DNA from: Pilatotrama ljubarskyi
Taxonomy: Eukaryota; Basidiomycota; Agaricomycetes; Polyporales; Polyporaceae
Direction of reading: 5' to 3'
NCBI GenBank assembly: GCA_022385805.1
Contig: MU277742.1
Span: 1 to 41,070 of the forward strand
DNA length: 41,070 nucleotides
Within the stretch, counting starts at the first letter, position 1. Each line of letters begins with the position of its first letter. A program made the position numbers and the translations under genes. Below, in pieces: positions 1 to 10,471 of the stretch. Below the pieces are notes generated by a model, which had not been told where the DNA came from, ran no database searches, and was given only the letters and a program-made list of their open reading frames with translations.

Positions 1-112
1 GCGAACTCCGAGCGCTCCGTCCTCTGTCACCAGGCCAGGCGGCGTCCCCATCGTCCACGAGACAGCTTCGCGCCGCCCTAAACCTCGCCTTCGCGCCGTC
101 ACCGCCCGCCGC
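1..112. repeat. Left arm of long-range inverted repeat
   Basis: Bases 1-95 are the exact reverse complement of bases 33716-33810. After a 23-bp gap present only in the right copy, about 15 further bases also match (97-111 against 33680-33694). The window edge cuts this arm, so it may extend outside. One reading frame across it is open from the window start, and the matching frame is open in the other copy on the minus strand, so the duplicated segment may once have been coding. Confidence 0.85.
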
Positions 113-573
113 CCGCCTCAGCCGCGAGCGCCGAGCACGCAGCATCGGTCAAGCGTCTCATGCTTCACGGTGCGAGCTTCTCGTCCATTCTTTGGCTCCT
201 TCCTCGTCACCTCATCTCAAATGCTCCCCCTCAGATGCTTCTGGATCCGCGCAAACGGCGCACAGTCATCTCGCTCACGTGCCCTGCTCGGGCCCAGAAG
301 CGTACCATGGCGTTCATGCGTTGCGGAGCATGTTGCTACAGCACCTTCTCCCGCCCATCATCTACTTTGTCAGTTGTCTCGCAGTCTCTTCGCTCTTCGT
401 GCGATAGAAGCCTGAGCGTAAGTAGTGCAGAGCTCACAAGTAGCTATCTGAGCTGTACGTATTCTGAGCGCAATGTTCGTGAAGGAGGTTTGAAGAGAGC
501 TAAGATTGGATCATGGCATAGCACTGGGTATCGTACATCATGCATCAACAGCAAAGTCAGGAAAAGGGGATTG

Positions 574-3034
574 CTAAGTGGAATCAGTATCGAACTGAGC
601 ATCGAGTCGCATGTACACATTCCGCATGAACTCCTGGAAGCTGTTGATCGCCTCTCGGCTCAGAGAGCGAGTGGAATCGCGTGTACGCTCCCCAGTACCG
701 ATAGGAGTCCCCGCGAAGGGACAGCGACGGCGGAAATGATCGGCGCCGTGGCATCCGGAACATCTTAGCCATCTGAGTCGCTGTCCTGCGCGGCAGAGCG
801 GATTAACGTAGGCAAGGTCTCCCAAGGCGTCCCTCCACATGCGCCACTCCGCGACGGAAGTCGTTGGGGATCGGCAGTAGACGTTCACTAGTAGGGGTCC
901 GTTCACGTATAACTCCAGGAAGGATATGCGAACGGAGTCGAGGATGGTCGTATGAATGGCATCTTCCGTCATGCCTTGGAATTCCGGATTTTCGAGTGCC
1001 AGAGACATGGTATGCTCCCGTCGCTGTGGAAGATGCAGGGCTCTGCGCACAGTCTCAAGTAGAGCGCGATGTCGACAGTGGGTGAAACCCTCGAGGGTGA
1101 ATAGGAGAGTGGGGATGGTGGGAGAGAGGTCGTACACGAAGAAGCTGATCGTCTCCGTCCTCCAGAACGCCAGTCTCTTCAGATTGTTGACCGCCGTTCG
1201 AGAAATGTTGTACACAAAATAGCAGGCTGGTGGTGGTTGGAGCATCGAGCCGTCCTCGGCACGTTTCGGGATCGGAGCCGCGATCTCGACCGTCCAGCAA
1301 CCAGTGACGGCACGAATGGCGTCCGCCAAGACTGAGATGCAGAGTCGCGCCTCAAGGTTCGTAGGGAATCCCTGGTCATAGATCTCGACCAATGCGGTGC
1401 TGCGCGGCGACCATTTCCGCCACTCCTGGAGCTGGAAATCCTCGACGTGCAAAACGACGTCCTCAGGATCGGCTCGGTGGACTATGGGAATGTTTAACGT
1501 CTCGTCTCGTGAAGCATGACGAGGCACGGCAGGAGCAGGAGAGTGTTCCATCCCAACACGATGTCGTGTCGATGACGCACGGGATGTTACTGTGCTCGGT
1601 TGCGGGACGGTGCAATAAGAAGAGGGCTCCGCGGACAGACGAATGCTATCACCGTCCTCCCGCGCCGCTTCTCCGATGAGTGCGGCGCCTTGCATCGCGG
1701 CGAAGGGGTCGCGACAGGCGCGAGGCGAGGACGCCGCAAAGATCGAGGGAAGATCGGGAGCTGGAGAAGGAAACGCTCCAGCCTCTGTCTGCGGCGGAGG
1801 ATGAATAGCGAGAGGAAAGGGATCAACGCAATCTGCGCTTGTGGGGAAGTTGGGGGCAGCGCGGTCTGCGGAAGAGGTGAGGACCGCGATCATAGGTCTC
1901 GGGCCAGCATTGCCTGCGTTTCCTGGGGTGTTGCCTGTGGTGGCTGTGAGCTTGTCCTGATCGTGTGCGACGTTCATGCTATGAGATTTTCCCGCTATCA
2001 TCAAGCACTGTCGCTCGTCTCTTCCATCGGCGAGGCAGCGTGCGCGGGCCGTGTCTCCCCGCCCCGAGTTTGAGGCAGTCGGAGGATGTTGGCAAGCGTG
2101 CGTCCGGGAGAGCACCGCGTCACGGTATGAGGGGACTTCTTGTGAGATGGCATCGAATGTAGGAGGCCTCCCCTCCGTCCAGAGATATGCCGGTCTTGAC
2201 TCCGAGTCGCAGTAGCCTCCTTTCGAAGGAACTTCGCCGGTGACGGGTGTTCGCGGTGGCGAGATCCTCCAGTCAGAGCGACCGTACAGTACAACAGGCG
2301 TCGGCCACGGCGACGGGAACGAGGAGTGGTTGTCCACAAGCACCGAAGGGGGGGTGTAGGAGAGTGATTGGCGAAGCGGCCGCCTACGGGCGCGTCCCCG
2401 CGCTGGTGAAGGAACAACTGGGGGACCTGAAGGGGTGACAAACGGCGAGCCCAATGTCGGAAGAGCTGGAGCATCCCTCGAGATGGGATCCAGCATGTCG
2501 CGCTCCGTACTCGTGAGCGCCGCCAGGACGCCCCCGTTCAAGGTGCATCCAGAGAGAGACGGCTGGACGGAGCTAGTGACGCGTTCCCTACAAGAGCCGG
2601 AAGTTGGGATATCAACAGGTGACCCGTGCTGCTGCAAAAGTGTCCTCGGTTCGGACGACGACGGGGCATCGAAGCTGCCGCCGCAGCCTCGAGAAACGTA
2701 CGGGGACGTGTCCTCGGTGTTGACCACATCTCTCTTGAACCGCTTAGGTTGGCTGGGATTGTGCAGCGGTCTATCTGCTTCGGGGGCGCTCTGGTGTCCG
2801 AGTCTCTCTGAAGCACGATACATTGAGCGGCTACGATGGTCATCACCGAATAAACCACTGACCAACGCTCGACGTAACGAAAGGCCTCGGTGATGGCGCC
2901 ATATGATCCATATCCACGGATCCGTCACGCTTTCGTTTGTAAGTGCTCGTTCCTGCAACACCATCTGGTGGTGGGTGACGGAGTCCTCCCGTCGCTGAGA
3001 AAGACTCTTGAAATGTACTGGGTCCAGATCTCAT
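574..3034 (-). CDS. Spliced 801-aa protein with CCHC zinc knuckle, retroelement ORF1-like
   Basis: Two exons: 2863-3034 and 574-2807, joined over a 55-nt intron (2808-2862; donor GTCAGT, acceptor TTCAG, phase 1). The start is the ATG at 3034, with a downstream frame open to the stop at 574. Residues 1 to about 490 are rich in Pro, Ser and Arg and look disordered. From about 495 to 760 the protein becomes ordered-looking and ends in a C-X2-C-X4-H-X4-C knuckle (Cys740, Cys743, His748, Cys753) preceded by a Trp/Arg-rich helix. That layout matches ORF1 (gag-like) proteins of basidiomycete non-LTR retrotransposons, which bind nucleic acid. No endonuclease or RT ORF follows downstream. The intron and the missing ORF2 make a captured host gene possible; an orphan ORF1 or a dead element is the alternative. 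Confidence 0.7.
2808..2862 (-). other. Intron of the CCHC gene
   Basis: Donor GTCAGT and acceptor CTTCAG with TGACC/CTCAA branch-like sequences. Without splicing, the frame beginning at ATG 3034 runs into a stop shortly after the donor, while the exon 2 frame stays open for 2.2 kb. Splicing joins the two best coding frames in phase. Confidence 0.7.
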
Positions 3035-4528
3035 TTGCTATAGGCCGTGGCGGACGAGTAAAACGGTGAGTCAAGGACGGCAGACAGAGATGCCGTGCTT
3101 TTATATGTGACCCACTCACGATACTCATGGCTAGTGCCTGCGCTCTATTCGCAACCGTCAAGCCGTTCAGCGCGCCCTCTATGAACTGAGCCCTTTCGGT
3201 TTGTTTGATGCTCTGCTTTGCCTGCCAGTGAGCGCGTCGCGGACATCCCATGAGAGCGACTCGGACGCCCCGCGAACATTGTTGACGTCGATGATGACGT
3301 CGACATCGATCAGCTGGCACCGCTGGCGTACGACCAGCGACTACTCTCTGCCTTAGCGGCGACTCGAGTATCGATGTGGATTGATCATGAACTGAAGTTT
3401 AATTTGGTCTGAGCCGGCTCCTCCTCCTAGGATCCATCCGGCTCCCGGCAGCGGCCGCACCACGTGTCGCAGCGCCAACTTACACCTCGCCCCAACGGGG
3501 TCATTTCGTGTGCTACTACTTCGTCCGAACTAAAACTACTACGCGCAGGCCGTTACAGATGACCGCCCTCGCGTCCTAATAGTATCCCTGCGCAGTTAAA
3601 TGACCAGATCCCGTGCGTTCTCGTATCCTCCTCTCCTATACATGTGTAGCACGGAGTCGTGCATGCGTGAATGTGTCCCGTGAGAGCGTGCCATCCCAAG
3701 AATGCTCTAGCATCGCCTCCCAAAGTCCACCGTAAGTAAGAGCGAGATCAATCATAGTAGTTGCCTGCGGCCGCCAGTGAGAGCTCGTGGCCCTGCATTG
3801 AGCACGTAACGTCGTCTTACCTCTCAAGATCTAATGCCGCTTGACCTTGTAGATTGGCGACCGAACCAGACGAACGGTTACTAGGCCGGTAATAGTAGTC
3901 TCGTCACCAGCCGTTATAGGAGGTCCTTCCAAAACGGGACGGTATAGAGAACGAGACGGAGGACACGACGAGACTAGGCCGGTAGAGCGCGAGGCCAACT
4001 GTCTTGCAGATTATTCATCATACCACCAGCCGCATCGCAGCGGGTCACGGGTATGCTCGTCCCTCTCTCCGTCATAGAGCACGTCGGAAGGTCTGCGTAG
4101 GAGAGACCAACGGCGCCTCTGAATGTGTACTACGAGTATGTGCACGTCTACCGGCAATGATTGAGCGTTCCGTCAGTTGGAGGGTACTCACCTCTCTGTC
4201 ATTCATCGCGATCACCAGGTTAGAGCATCCTCGATGAGGTCGCATGCACTTCCGATCATATAATGAATATTCTCTGACGCGGTTATGCGACTGAAAGTCG
4301 AGCGGCGCGCCTTGATGCACAGCAGGGGCTTGCCGGTTTGACGGTTCGGAACAGGCCACCGCCGTCTGGGAACCCGCAGTAGAACCAAGGAGAGTTCTTG
4401 CATTTTGGAGGCGTAAACAGCTTCACCTCGGTGCACAGACGGGGGAGTGAACTCATAACAAAATGTCATTAGGACGACGAGGGATCACGAGGCAGGAAGA
4501 GAGAGTGGTTCGTTCAAGTTGGAAAGTT
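3035..4528. other. Intergenic, no gene recognised
   Basis: About 1.5 kb between two minus-strand genes. Only short overlapping ORFs on both strands, none with recognisable motifs or convincing splice-joined coding. It should include the promoter of the CCHC gene (above 3034) and the 3' region of the zinc-cluster gene (below 4529). Confidence 0.5.
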
Positions 4529-6300
4529 TCAGAGACAGTCTCGTAACGCTTCTTCCTCGCTGTCCAAGGCGGCCCGAGGGGCGGACTCAGAGTTGTCGCC
4601 AAGGTCTGGGGTGAAGCACAGCACCGGGTGCTCGTCTGCCGACCCGTAGCATTGCGACATCGTCGCCTGTATAGTCGGAACCAGCGACCGCTCTATGTGA
4701 CTGTGACCTTCATTTCAGAAAACCATGTAAGCTCCCATATGAGCTGAATAATGGACTTACTCGGGACGAACATAATGCTGCAGGTCTTGGAAAGGCGAGT
4801 AAGGAAAGAGATGGGCTGGGTACATATACTGGAGCTGTGAAATGTTCATGTGAGGGGAAATACGACCGACGTCTGGATGGTCAGACGCAGGAACTGGAAT
4901 GAGAGTCGGGAGTGGTTGAGGTTGAGGTTGAGGTGCAGGAGACACAGGAGAGTTTGTCGACTGGCAGGCCGCGCGAGCGAGGATGGCCGGGATAGCTGCA
5001 TAGAGTCGAATCGGCTGAGGGTGATGTACGGGAGGACATTCCTTGCAATATCCTTCGGGAAACTCTTCCCTCGGGCGGCGGGACTCGTCGCTCTTTCCAG
5101 AATCAGTTGTTGCCCAGGCTCCACCAGGGTAGGGGGAGGGTCCAGGCGCGTGTTTTGCTTCGTTTTCAAAGTAGGGAAGCGAGAATGCGGCTGCTGTAGG
5201 CTGGAACGGGACAGGATCGACATGATGAGAAGGTCGTGATACAGTCTCATGAAGACTGTGCAAGATCGAATGGGACGCTTCGGAGGTGGCGTGGTCGACG
5301 GGAGGCTTCTCTTTGGCTGCATATTCGCACTCGATGTCGAGGAGAGTACAATGGCTGCACGCCGGAGAACCTATGTCGCACTACGGGACGAGATTTCCAT
5401 CAAGCGCAAATCCTCACAGGGCGAAAACGGGTCATACCTTCGCGTGGGCCTTTCGGCATCCATAGCACGCATCATATTGTAGACCACGATAACGCCTCTC
5501 CGTGTAGCTGCACACTTCGTCGCGAGTACGGCAATACTTGCAGGCTGGGATATCTCTGCTGCACTAAAATCAATGCCTACATCTGAGACTCTGACACCAC
5601 GGAAGAGCTGAGATCCGAACCTTGATGTGAAGTCTATTGCACGTATCGCAAGCCTTCCGTGGAAAACGAGGATTGGCGGGTGCGTGTTCCTTCCGCACTT
5701 CGTACTCGCATACGATTCCGCCGGAGCGGCATTGAAGACATGTCGGCTCTTCCTGGCTGCACTATCATGCATATCCGCATAAGTCGGTATCGCGTATGAA
5801 TAGGAAGAATAGGCACTTTGACGCGAAACTTGCGGCATGAGCTGCATGGTTGATTGACACGAGGGGGAATCGGTCGCTTCTGCATGTTAATCAGCCTGCG
5901 ATGCCTAGGACAAGGAGCGGGACGAGATGCGTACCGAGGCACGACGATTGGGACGCCTCGTGACTGTTGCTTCCGTTCTTTGTGGATCATCGGTGGAGGG
6001 CGAGCATAGGAGTAGGGATAGGCCTTCTTTCCCGGGGAAGGTGGCTGTATGATATCCTTCATAGTCCGGTCCCCACGGCACGTCGTGAGGGATGAGATTC
6101 CACTGGCCCACTGGAGCGATTGCCACGTCAGACGAGTTGTTTGCGGGAGCAGAGGATATGGTCGGTGGTATGTCGGAAGCCCAAGGTCCTGAAGCTTCCC
6201 CGTCCTCAGGCTGGGGAAGCGGCTGGTAGTGTTCGAATGTGATTTCTGAGGCAAGAGGGGAATGTTCCTCGTCCATGTCGACACTCGATGGCGCAGACAT
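4529..6300 (-). CDS. Triple tandem Zn2Cys6 zinc-cluster protein (495 aa, six exons)
   Basis: Exons, in order of reading: 6300-5935, 5879-5817, 5761-5621, 5563-5438, 5380-4761, 4700-4529. All junctions keep phase and give 495 aa. Residues 1-122 are acidic and Pro/Ser-rich. Three clusters follow, each exactly C-X2-C-X6-C-X6-C-X2-C-X6-C: Cys134/137/144/151/154/161, Cys181/184/191/198/201/208 and Cys223/226/233/240/243/250, with basic residues between the second and third Cys as in Gal4-type DNA-binding domains. The C-terminal half is low-complexity (a Pro-Gln run) and ends in an acidic Asp/Glu-rich tail that could be an activation region. I see no fungal-specific middle homology domain. Family knowledge: Zn2Cys6 proteins are fungal transcription factors and normally carry one cluster. 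DNA binding in the nucleus is inferred; targets are unknown. Confidence 0.9.
5381..5437 (-). other. Intron splitting zinc cluster 3 before its third Cys
   Basis: 57 nt, GTATGA...CCGTAG, phase 0, directly before the TGC codon of Cys233. The remaining introns of the gene are 5880-5934 (GTACGC...CAG, before cluster 1) and 4701-4760 (GTAAGT...CAG, in the C-terminal region). Confidence 0.85.
5564..5620 (-). other. Intron splitting zinc cluster 2 before its third Cys
   Basis: 57 nt, GTTCGG...TTTTAG, phase 0, directly before the TGC codon of Cys191, the same position in the module as in clusters 1 and 3. Confidence 0.85.
5762..5816 (-). other. Intron splitting zinc cluster 1 before its third Cys
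   Basis: 55 nt, GTGCCT...GATAG, phase 0, directly before the TGC codon of Cys144. The unspliced frame misses the third to sixth cysteines and the target frame has a TAG just upstream of the acceptor, so splicing is needed to complete the cluster. Confidence 0.85.
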
Positions 6301-6522
6301 ACAACCTGACTATGTGCTGAAGAGGCGCTATGAGCGAACAGTGGGGTAGTATATGCAGGTGCTTTTATGACTCGAGGTGCTGTAGATCGATTAGCATGAG
6401 CCAGAATTAAGAGGGGCCTCGTAGTAGGACGAGCAGCAAGACATGAAGGGAGACCGAGCCACAAATGCCCCGGGATGATCAATGAAAGCAGCGGTTAGTT
6501 CTGGAGTCAAGAAACTCCTTTT

Positions 6523-6813
6523 ATGGCATCGAACAGATGGCGAAGGTTCGAGGGGCATATCTGCACTTCAAACAGAGAAATCTTTGATATCTCTTCCTGT
6601 GTATCGATGGCGCTACAAATATACGTTACCATTTCCCTGGACATGGCTGAATGTGAGAAGGAGGGTTGTAGACATGAAACTACGATTCGCCGGCAGTGCC
6701 TTACATCGATCACGTTCGACTGTCCGTCCCTCCCATGGCGAGTGGACGTCCACCTTGATGCCCTAGCCCTCAAAAATCTGTGGGGCTCTCCCAAGAGTGT
6801 TTTCGTGCGATGA
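6523..6813 (+). CDS. Possible small protein, 96 aa, unknown
   Basis: An ATG-initiated frame divergent from the zinc-cluster gene, with its start 222 bp from that gene's ATG. It has six Cys, some in a C-X3-E-X-C arrangement, and no recognised domain. The antisense frame is also open, and codon use is not decisive. It may be chance; the 222-bp gap would act as a shared promoter if real. Confidence 0.2.
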   Translation: MASNRWRRFEGHICTSNREIFDISSCVSMALQIYVTISLDMAECEKEGCRHETTIRRQCLTSITFDCPSLPWRVDVHLDALALKNLWGSPKSVFVR

Positions 6814-7235
6814 GGTATCGGCACGCCGAGTGACAGCCATCTGCTCGCGAATAGCGCCCTAATTCACCACCGGCATGACAGTCCACACTGAGCGGATAAG
6901 GGCATGCATCATTGACAACGTCTCATGAGAAGGACATGTACAGTTGGTCGGCAATAGCTTGAAGGGCTAAACCCTCCTGGGTGCTGCGATATCACCAAAA
7001 AGAGAGCATAGACTCCATAACAAAGCAAAGCGTGAGCAAATGTGACGTGACACCTGTTCCCCGCAGCCTGACATGACAAGTTCATAAATAACTATGTACG
7101 AGAGAGACCCGAAATCATACCACAGGTTAGGTCAATGGCTCAGGCTATGAAGCCTCTTGAGTGATCGGGACGCTGGAGCCCATTGTGAGATCAATGGTTC
7201 CGTGGGCTGTGGGCGCGCCGCAACTGTCGGACTTT

Positions 7236-7435
7236 TCTCACGCGCATCGCGAGGCCTCCGGAGGCGCTAGGAGGCTCCGAGGCTGATAGCCTTCCGGAGG
7301 CGGGATATTTCTTCGGGAGGGCGGCCCTCCGGCAACCCTCCACCAGCCTCCGCATAGCCTCGCCACGCCGTGAAGCGAGCCGGAGCCTGGCGGAGGGCGG
7401 TCCGAGACTGTCTCGAGGGTAGCGCCCTCCAGATG
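7236..7435. repeat. GC-rich patch of short inverted GGAGG/CCTCC repeats
   Basis: The motif CCTCCGGAGGC and its parts (GGAGGC, CCTCCGG, GGAGGG) recur many times in both orientations, so the strand can fold on itself extensively. Composition differs sharply from the AT-richer flanks. No coding signal beyond a shadow frame. Confidence 0.6.
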
Positions 7436-8069
7436 CAAAATCACTTTTTCCGACAACAAAGGAACCCGGGAGAGCCTGAGCAAGAGTTTCAATATAGAGG
7501 TTAACTTCCTCGCCTATCAGGCGTAATTCAGTACGAACCCACCCGGGCGACTATCACGACTCGAGGCAATAGCCCTAGTCTCGTTCTCATCCCTTCTGGC
7601 GCTACTGTAACTGGTTCTACAGGTCTCTCTCAACTGGCGCTCTCCAGCCAGTGAGTTGCTCTTCGTTCTGATTGGTCCCTGGCTCTGAGCGTAGCGAAGC
7701 GTTGGTGAGTGCCGCTGAGAGAGACCTGGAGAACGTCTGGAGCCGAGACTACAATAGCCCAAGCTCTGGCCCGGAACAGGCAGGGGAGACGGGCGGAATT
7801 GTTCTCCTGGTTCTGGCGCGGAGACAGCCTGGGAATTCCGATAACAGAGCACAAAGCGCCGCATTGGGGTTGCTTGTTATCCAGTAAGTAATGGTACTTA
7901 CTAGTCTCCCCTAGGCAGACGTCGCGAAGTGCAAGCACAACGAGGTACTTACCCAGATTCCGGACCCGAACCAACTTGTAATTATAAACAGGTTGTCGAC
8001 AGGAGTCCAATTCAGGCCAAATTCCTGGCCTGTTCAGGAGCAGAGCACGGGCGATTTGAACCATAAAGA

Positions 8070-8141
8070 CATGTACCGCAGCAGAATCGAACCAGTGACC
8101 CCGATCAAGAGAAGCACCAGTACCAGCTGCGCCAAGAAGGC
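8070..8141 (-). repeat. tRNA-derived SINE-like fragment with Pol III A and B boxes
   Basis: On the minus strand the sequence begins GCCTTCT, then an exact A-box match (TGGCGCAGCTGG) and, about 41 nt later, a B-box match (GGTTCGATTCT), the spacing of a tRNA promoter. The acceptor stem cannot be closed by the 3' part and the T-stem pairs poorly, so this is not a functional tRNA gene. A tRNA-derived SINE head or decayed tRNA pseudogene fits best; the body may extend to about 7880. Confidence 0.55.
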
Positions 8142-8658
8142 TTTACTTAGAGGCATGCCTACGCAAGACCCTACCCTACTAGCTAAATGAGGGTACAGCG
8201 CTGAGTACGATCGGAAGAAAAGGGTCCCAAGGGACAGACGGGGACGCAAAACGGCGGGAGCACTGTAAAAGCGGCGACGAGCTCGTGCTCCTGCTCCACT
8301 GAGAGCTAGCGTCCTCCGCTGCGGACCTCTGTACTTTTCCTCTTCAGAATCTCCCCACAGATGCTCGCGTATACGTCGCGAGAATGTAGAACGCATACGG
8401 AAGCTACCCAGTGTCAAAAATCGCTCCTGCCTCTGCTGGCCGACTGGGAAGCCCTAGGCGACACAGATATATAGTCTCGGTTATGCATGTAGGAACGGCA
8501 TGAGTATTGTACACCTCGGCTCGCCATGAAGAGATTACAGATGGCTCGGGTCCACCTCCATTAGGCTGGTAGTCGCACGATCAAAGGCATTCAAGAGGGC
8601 ATAGCGAGAGCTTCCTTTTCGTGCTCTGAACAGCGGTCGGTGGTTGAGTTCATGTCAG

Positions 8659-10471
8659 CTAATAGAGCACAAAGAGAGGGACGAACAACATGATCATATG
8701 ACAAAACGACGTGTAGACGTCGTCAATCCAGTTGTCCCATTCATCGGAACTCATTCTATCTGCGACTCCTGATGGGTTCGATGGTGCGACGTCCTTCAAG
8801 CCTAGCATAACAGAGAAGACGCTCTGTCTGATAGCTTTCCAGAACTTGTTCCAGTCGTTTACACCGCATTCGTATGGGGGTGCGAGGCAATCGGGACTGT
8901 CGATCTGCATGATCGATCCATCGAGGCGTCGGGTAGGCTGCACAGACAGCCATTGCTCCACCCAGCGTGTGCGAGACGACCGGTGTATAGGTCCATTGTA
9001 ATCGAGTGAAAATGGAATCTGTTTGTATTCGTGAAGCTGAGATGACCGAGTCAGCAGAGGTTCATCGATCACGCGAAGATAGACGGAGAAGCGGACATCA
9101 GAGCACTGAGCAAACCACTGACCAAGTCTTCTACGATACCCGTCAAAACTATGCCCGCCCGGACGAGCTGCTTCCAGTCAGACTCTTGCAACACCAGCCT
9201 CTCGACGAGGTGGGAGAGGCCATATTTCTCCTCCACGTATGTTCGAGTGGCCGCTTCCAGGTCGAGTGTCGATGTCCTTGTCCTTGTCCTGATAAGTGGA
9301 GTTTTCTGCAGTTTACGAGGGTCAACGCGACGAGAAATCACAATGAAGTAGTCGTCGGCATCTCACGTCCTGGCGCGACAGCTGAGGGTGAACGACATTC
9401 GCCCCTAGTGCTGATGTATATGTGCTCGATGTTGAATTTGGCTGTAGTATCGCAGGCGATTCTCTCGATGACACGAAATCGCCGTCATGGTCATTATCTG
9501 AGAACGGCTCGTCTGTAGTCGAGTGGGGTGTAGCGGACTTCTGTCAGGGATATAGGTAATGAGCGTATACGGCGACCACTGCGAGAATATGGATAGGACT
9601 GCTCACCACGGTGTCGTGGAGTGAGGCAGAGTTGTTTCGCTGGGCATCGGATACTGCTCTGGAGGCTTGCATTTCTGAGTGAAGCTGAGAGACTCCGGTT
9701 AGAGATAACGCCACATTTCATAAGCGCGAGAAGGCCAAAGCAACCTTGAACGACCCTTGGTGAGGCGTGGTGGTGGAGAACGATCTCGACGACGATATTC
9801 CCTCAGCAATAAATGGGGACTGTGTCGTACAGTCTAGTCGGTCAGTGTGTGTACAAGAGCAAGAAAGCGATGAACTCGCCTGCGGTTGTTGCTGCTCAAC
9901 CATCTGAGAGTAGTCGGGTTCTCCAAAGGTGAAGTCGTCGGGGATTCCTAAAGACTGCGGTGTATGGTCCCCGTGATAGCGTTGAGCGCTATGTCCCGCG
10001 TGCGTGTACACGGGTCGCAAAGATGGAAGTTCTGGAACTTGCACTTCATCATAACGTCCCCCGATCGTGGCACTGGGTGCTTCTCGAAGTCGGCCGTCAC
10101 CACGAGAGGAGTATCCCCTGGCTGAGTGCGCGTCGTAGGAATGTTCTGCCTCAGGTGCGTCGGTGTAGCTTCGCTTATACTTCAGCATGCGGTCCATACG
10201 AGGAGATGCGGAACGACGACGTCCATCGCGCGCTAGTCTGTCTACATCTGTGGGAACGGGGCGCCTGCGCTCTCGCCCCCGAGAGTATGCTTGGTCCTGC
10301 TGGACCTCATCCGGATGCTTGCGGTCTCGTATTGGACGTCTCTCGTCCTCGCGGCTTCCTGATGAGGGCTGAACCACCCACTCGGGTATACGATGGCGAG
10401 AGTCCGAGGCCTGAGCGTTATCAGCCACATAACAACAAGAGTAGATCATTTGGAGTAACCTGTTCACTCAT
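8659..10471 (-). CDS. Six-exon protein of unknown family, about 509 aa
   Basis: Exons, in order of reading: 10471-10460 (coding only M-S-E-Q), 10410-9745, 9684-9607, 9540-9367, 9305-about 9165, about 9117-8659. The first four introns are 49-66 nt with GT...AG ends, several with clear CTGAT/CTAAC-type branch points, all phase 0. The fifth (about 9118-9164, GTCCGG...TCAG) is the weakest and its donor may differ. The N-terminal third is Arg-rich, with an RS-like stretch near an RRRSASPR motif. The middle is Ser/Thr/Gln-rich. The last 200 residues look globular, Trp- and Asp-rich, and end in a hydrophobic segment. I recognise no domain. A nuclear role would fit the basic N-terminus but is only a guess. 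Confidence 0.6.

Noticed and set aside
574..2964. 796-aa unspliced start for the CCHC gene
   Set aside because: An ATG at 3034 plus a 55-nt intron gives a better N-terminal frame; the unspliced N-terminus reads intron sequence.
5634..6482. 282-aa minus-strand frame
   Set aside because: It reads through the leader, exon 1 in the wrong frame and introns of the zinc-cluster gene; the spliced model explains the same DNA with three perfect Cys6 clusters.
7630..8064. 144-aa minus-strand ORF
   Set aside because: It spans repeat-derived sequence with inverted AGGTCTCTCTCA copies (about 7619 and 7718); no motif and no splice support.
8070..8141. Functional tRNA gene
   Set aside because: The acceptor and T stems do not pair despite good A and B boxes.
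8034..8417. 127-aa minus-strand ORF
   Set aside because: It overlaps the Pol III box-bearing SINE-like fragment and has no ATG-supported coding signal.
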